Shown here: positions 13,801 through 19,800 of the stretch, piece after piece
Numbering within the stretch: position 1 is the stretch's first letter
Layout: each line of letters opens with the position of its first letter
Source of the DNA: Saccoglossus kowalevskii
Lineage: Eukaryota; Hemichordata; Enteropneusta; Harrimaniidae
Assembly: GCF_000003605.2 (NCBI RefSeq)
Contig: NW_003111478.1
Coordinates: 83,226-105,665 of the forward strand
Direction of reading: 5' to 3'
DNA: 22,440 bases
Notes under the pieces: generated by a model
Told to the model about the DNA's origin: nothing
Databases searched by the model: none
The model's input: only the letters and a program-made list of their open reading frames with translations
Position numbers and translations under genes: made by a program

Positions 13801-16800
13801 ATGAATTGTGATCGTTTCTCATTGTAGTCGGAGACTGCCCCCCAGGTTGGATATCACAGCATGGGAACTGTTACCAGTTTGGTGAATCGAGTAGTTCGTT
13901 GACATGGCCACAAGCAGAAGACGAATGTATCAGTCGCGATGCTCATCTTGTCAGCATCAAATCCTACCGCGAAATGGCATTTATCCAAACCATGTTGACA
14001 AGCGAATGGTTAACTCTAAACGAGCTTGTATATATTGGTGAGTTTATAGCCTTATTGCTAATGGCGCACTGGTGATAAAAACATTTTTCAGATGCATTAT
14101 TATAGTATATTATAAGGTTATTACGAGAATACCTCAAGGTATGCACGCAGACAGTACACGGTCGCATCGACCTTCGCGGCGCGTCGGTCGATACTCCCTC
14201 TGTACTGTCTTCGTGCATACTTTGCAGTATCCTCGTAATAACCTTATTATTATACATTTTCCCCTCCCATCATGGGAATGCCGAAATCCAAAACGTTTAG
14301 AACAGATTTAGCGAACTTCTTTGTGTGGGTCCAGTCAAACCCTGGGGGCAGCCATGTTTGTGTTTTTTTATTATTATTAGAGGACGCTTACGCACGTAAT
14401 CATTCCATATTTGGAAATCACGTTTCCTGATATGGTAGGATGGAATTATCCCGTAAAATACCGCAAAATTACGACAAGCTGTAACTTATGGCGTTACGGT
14501 GACATATGTATAATAATAACTGGTAGTAGCATGTGACTTGGCTCAGAGAGGTCAAATGAATTTGCAGGCCAAATGGTCAACCTAATTCCAAAGCATTAAC
14601 ATGAGTGGTGCATGGTACAAAGATGTATGGAGGTAAAAATGATATCCATATTTATAGTCTTCAATGGGATGACAAGTACACCAGATTCCCACAAAACAAT
14701 CCACAAGAACAAAATAAAGCAAAAGATGACAAGTACACGACATGTTTGTTTGTTTGTTTATATATATATATGATGGTTGGGTAGTACATGTATATATTCT
14801 GTCGTTCTGTAAGCCGTTACCAGCAAAATAAGGTGACTACAGAAACGAGTAGAAGTACCGAGTGTGTTTCGTAATGCATAGCAAGTCATGGCTTTATATT
14901 TATATTGCGGTAAGTTAATAATCCAATGTCATTTTGTAGGACTATCTGATGCGGAATCGACCGAAGGATGGTTTGTCTGGACAGATGGTAGTCCACTCAG
15001 TTATACAGATTGGTAGGTTAGATTACTAATAATATAACATATTACGAGTGAACTATTGTCATTACCTTACAATAGAACATTTGTTTAACCTTATCATGAT
15101 ATTAATAATTTTTAGGCTTAATGATAATTTAGAAGGCGGGTCAACTCGTGAGCCATCTGGTGGGAAGTATGAAGGATGTGTAGTAATCAAATTAGATGTC
15201 ATCCACTCTACCAAGAATTGGAAAGACTATGCGTGTGCTAGCAATCTTGTACATAAATATATATGTAAAAACAAAGCTATTCCAGTGGGTAGGTTACATT
15301 AGTATGCATGTTATGTTTAATTTCAAACTATATGCAAATGAATCGTCCTTTAAATATGTTCTAGCTATCAAGTGTGGAATACGGTTGTGTCGACAAAACA
15401 TAAATTTATACACATGTGTGTTAGTAATCAGTATGCAAACACCGTGACTGATTTCATATTTGTGTGTCATGTGGACTTGTCGATACTTTATACATTACAG
15501 ATAGTGAATATTCGTCTGTAACTATTGGAGACATGATAACACAGGGTGAGTTCACATATTCTGTTATATGTAACTACTGGTTTATTTGGCAAAGAATCCC
15601 ACACTAGCATTACATTTAGAAACGTTGGAAAACATGACACAAACATTAATAAAACACAGATGCTGCCTTGTATATTTAATTTATTGAAATTATATGATTT
15701 TTTTAAAGGGCGATGGTCGTCACACAGCGCGTGCTCGACTTACATGTAAACAAACGATGTATATTACACGCGTTGCGTACGTCGCTATGAGTCCCATATC
15801 GGATAGAACGCGGCTGAAAATACAGTAGCACGTTTGGATGTACTGTATTTTAAAATTCTTGGCCGGTTATCCATGTTCATAAACTCAAAATCCGTTGTGT
15901 TAACACGAGCTGCAGTTAGGAATTTAAAATTTAATTTTTGTTTTAGAGTGTGAATATGAATGGTACAGGAACCATAACACATGTTACAGAATTATAACTG
16001 TTTTTGAACATCAGCCACGTGACAACTCTACGGAGATTAGTGTTGACGCCCTCAACAGACTATGTGAACAATACAACGCCGAGATAGCAAGTAATGTGTC
16101 ACGTGATGTTGTTAATTTACTCAACCGTAACGCTGGCATTCAGTGGAGACGTAATGTAACTGTATTATGGATTGGCAAACAGACAAATAATGTAGGAGAG
16201 TATGGCTATAACGACGACATGATAACGTTGAATAAAAGAAAGATTGATAATACGTTGTGTTTATCGCTAATATATGAGAAAGAATGGAAGTGGCTGGAGT
16301 GCGATTTCACAGCGATTGATGACGGAGTAGATTTCAACGGAGGAGTTTTGTGTGCGATGCCAACAAAAGGTAAGAAGTTCGTTTCACTGCACTAGCAGAA
16401 GTACACAGGTCATTAGCATGACATAATACATTATTAACGCGATTATTTTGTTTTAGAAGCAACAGAATATATGCATTTATTAATCCATATTTCTTTCACT
16501 AGATGTCTCGATTGTATGTCCGGCAGATTATTTCCGCTGCAATACTTCTGGGGAATGTATACTGAAGGAATATATTTGCGATGGAATACCAGACTGCAAG
16601 GACACTTCTGATGAATTCCAGTGTGGTAAATATTGAAAATGATAGCTGTATATATATATATATATTGGATGCTGTGTGTGACGTCAGTGACAATACAAAG
16701 AAAACAACTTTTGAATTTTTGCCTTTAAATTTAGATACCGTGTGCTCAGACGACAGTTTCACTTGTGACAGTGGACAGTGTATATCCCTATCGTTCTACT

Positions 16801-19800
16801 GTGATTTCACACCACAATGTGAAGATGGATCCGACGAATATGAATGTGGTAAGTTTCTCGGATATTTGATGTTTTATATTGGCCCCCTGCCTGACACAGC
16901 TATAAACGGGTGCTAGAAGAATGAAATGTGCATGTGTGTAATTGTGCAACGAGTTCTCGGAATTAAAGCGTGGTCGTTGCGTCACGCATGCGCCAGATAT
17001 GGGACTCGTATGAAGAAAGCTGGCGACTTTGACTGTTGCGCAGCACAAACTGAGACGTTACCAAGCTTTAATTATGTATTTTTTTTTGGTGATTGGAAGG
17101 TATCGTAGTAGTCACCGGCGGTAATTAGTGTGCGTTGCGCCTTGGTCAAAACACGTACTCGTGATTGCCATTAGAATAGCGCATTGGATTGTGGGAAAAT
17201 TAATGTTTATCAACACAGATATCGCCCAGCTCAGCGAGTTCAACATTCTGTTCATGGATTCATAAAATATACTTGCATATTATTACATACAGCAGAAATT
17301 TTATGAAAAGTCACTTGTTGCATGCATCGCACGAGTATCATAATTGGCGAGGCACTGTGCAACATTGGTTTGTTTCACATCTTTCAATTGAGTTTTCTAG
17401 TTTTTATTAAAATATTTGTTATGTACCTGCAATCCTTCCTGTGTTTTTTTTCTCAATCTGCACTTTCTGAATTTTCATTGATATTGTTTTATAACCGGAT
17501 AACTAATATGTATACTTTCCTGATTACTGTACTGAGTAATCATAGTGTTAAAGGACTAGAGGTTTGTACATTCTTAACAAGTGTTAGTCAGTGCTAACTA
17601 TGGTATAGCTGATATGCAAACATATGAGATTACCTTAAATATTAGCCGTACTTGGTGTAGCCTGAAAACGACTATAATTTCCTAAACCTTTTAGCTCAGT
17701 TGTCACCAAAGACGATAGAGTGGGAGAGTTCATATAGATGAATGTTCGTGGTTTATTTTTTTCTCTGTCACTCATATTCATACACCTGTGAAATTAATTT
17801 GAGTGTTATTAAACCTTCACGTCAGAGGTACCAAGTTCGGGAAATTTTCCACCTTTCTATCGAACAAAGACACACGGAGAATCGAATTGTTTCAACCTGT
17901 CATCTCAGCGCCACGTTGGAACTCTCTCAAGACCGCGTTAACACTCTGTGCCTCGTGGAGAGCCTGCCACAACTAACTGAGATCAGCTTTACTCACTTTC
18001 CAACTGTTAACCAATTACAGAAAAGTTTAAGAGCTCAAGGCGTGGCCTCCACACATATAGCCAATATCGCAAAGTGGTACTCAACACGCCATAATGTCTG
18101 ATTAATTGCCCCCGATGCTGGGACATAACTCTAATACTTATAGGCGTCTTGTTGACTTAACCAACTTCCATAGTCGACCATTATATCAGCTAGTTATTCC
18201 ATTTACTAATTCCCTAACATACGAATGAACCTGATCATGACAAGTTACGAGCAGGTGTGGATTATCCAGGGGTCACCATTATAAGTCGCTATAACTGCGA
18301 AAAGCGGCATCACCGAAATACATGAAATTATAAATCATGACACAAACTAGGTTTATGCCTCCTGGCATATGCCTTACAAATCAAAGACACTGTCATCTAC
18401 TCATCGTCATACGGGTTAAATACAATTCTAATAGAAGGTATGAATCAAAAGAGTAAAAACAAGGATTAAGTACAATAGTTAGAAAGTCATTTTGAGATAT
18501 GTTGCCCTGCATGTGTCACTTTTTGGAATTATGGCGCTACCAATATTGTATATAATACAACAGTCTTCTCATCTCTTACCAAGAATAAATTCTAACTATG
18601 CGTGTTATATGTATTTCAGTGCTCCGGGACTGCTTGTTGACGGAGTTTCAATGTGACAATGGCCAGTGTATTGATGGTTCATTGATATGTAATGTGAAGA
18701 TTAACTGTGCAGATGGCTCCGATGAAAACGTAGAATCATGCAGAAGTAGTAAGCTGCATTTCATTAAATATAGTTTTCGCAATATCCACATTACCTCTGG
18801 CATTAGCCGCTAATAGACGATAATTATCACTGCTCGAGAAGCGTGTTAATTTCTAATTAATTGGTTATGTTTTTCAGTTTGCGATGGTTTCCTGTGTTTT
18901 GATAATACTTGTTTCCCATCATTCGTCCAATGTGATGGTATGGTAGACTGTGAAGGTAGCCACGAGGAGGATGAATACCTATGTTGTAAGTTGTAATGTA
19001 CTACTAAAAACGGTTTAATTCTCGTGTTATTAAACGCTACATCGGTTCTCGGGAATGTCACGTTTACAAACCTTTTAACCAAGCCAAACCACACGCAGAT
19101 GGAATCGTGTCAACGCTAGTCTCAGTCCCTCGTGAAGACTGACTGACCTCTTTCAAGTCATAATCTACTACACGAAAATTTAAGATCTTGATGCGTGCCC
19201 TCCACACATTCCACTCATGTAGCCAATCACACATTAACACGCTATTATATACTTGATTAATTGTTCACTATATTGGAAGACCTCTCATATAAAACACCGT
19301 CAGGATATACTCGTGAGGCGCCAAGGTTGTCATGCGTAGTAAAAACAACAATCCGTTGGCCAAGTTTACGTCTGCAATTAGTTCCAATTACTGATTCGAT
19401 CTCCGTTCAGTACTTGTATAAACCCAAATGATAACAGACTATTAGCGAGCGCTGAATGATCTCGCCCAGCTTTCCACTGGAAACCAATCATCAAGTGAGT
19501 TTCGTCGTAATTCCCAAAATATGAACCGAACACATGAAAACATAATCATGACACAATATCAAAATTTTAGATGCCATAAACAAATAGACAGAGTTATTTC
19601 TCAATTAAGTTAGATTTCGTAGGGACGAACCTATCTGAATGTGAGAGTGAAGTATTCTGTTCGAATCTACCTGTTATACGCTGTGTTTAATTAATATATG
19701 TACTGATATTTTTCAGCTCAAGTGTGCTCACCGAATGAGATTACGTGTGAAAACGGCGCATGCGCAGATATATCAACACTGTGCATGTACGATTACATTG

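Larger units (their letters stand above)
14038..14939 (+). other. Intron 17, holds foldback repeat copy 2
   Basis: GT-AG phase-1 intron of 902 nt that interrupts lectin domain 3. It contains the foldback element at 14106-14517 and a short (TTTG)n/(TA)n run at 14741-14770. The acceptor is gtcattttgtag. No coding content was seen. Confidence 0.7.

Noticed and set aside
13964-14311. Overlapping plus and minus open frames of 79 and 97 residues
   Set aside because: They mirror the long palindrome of the foldback repeat and have no coding signal.
17322-17597. Hydrophobic 91-residue open frame as a membrane protein
   Set aside because: It comes from T-rich intronic DNA, with no splice sites of the right phase and no family resemblance.
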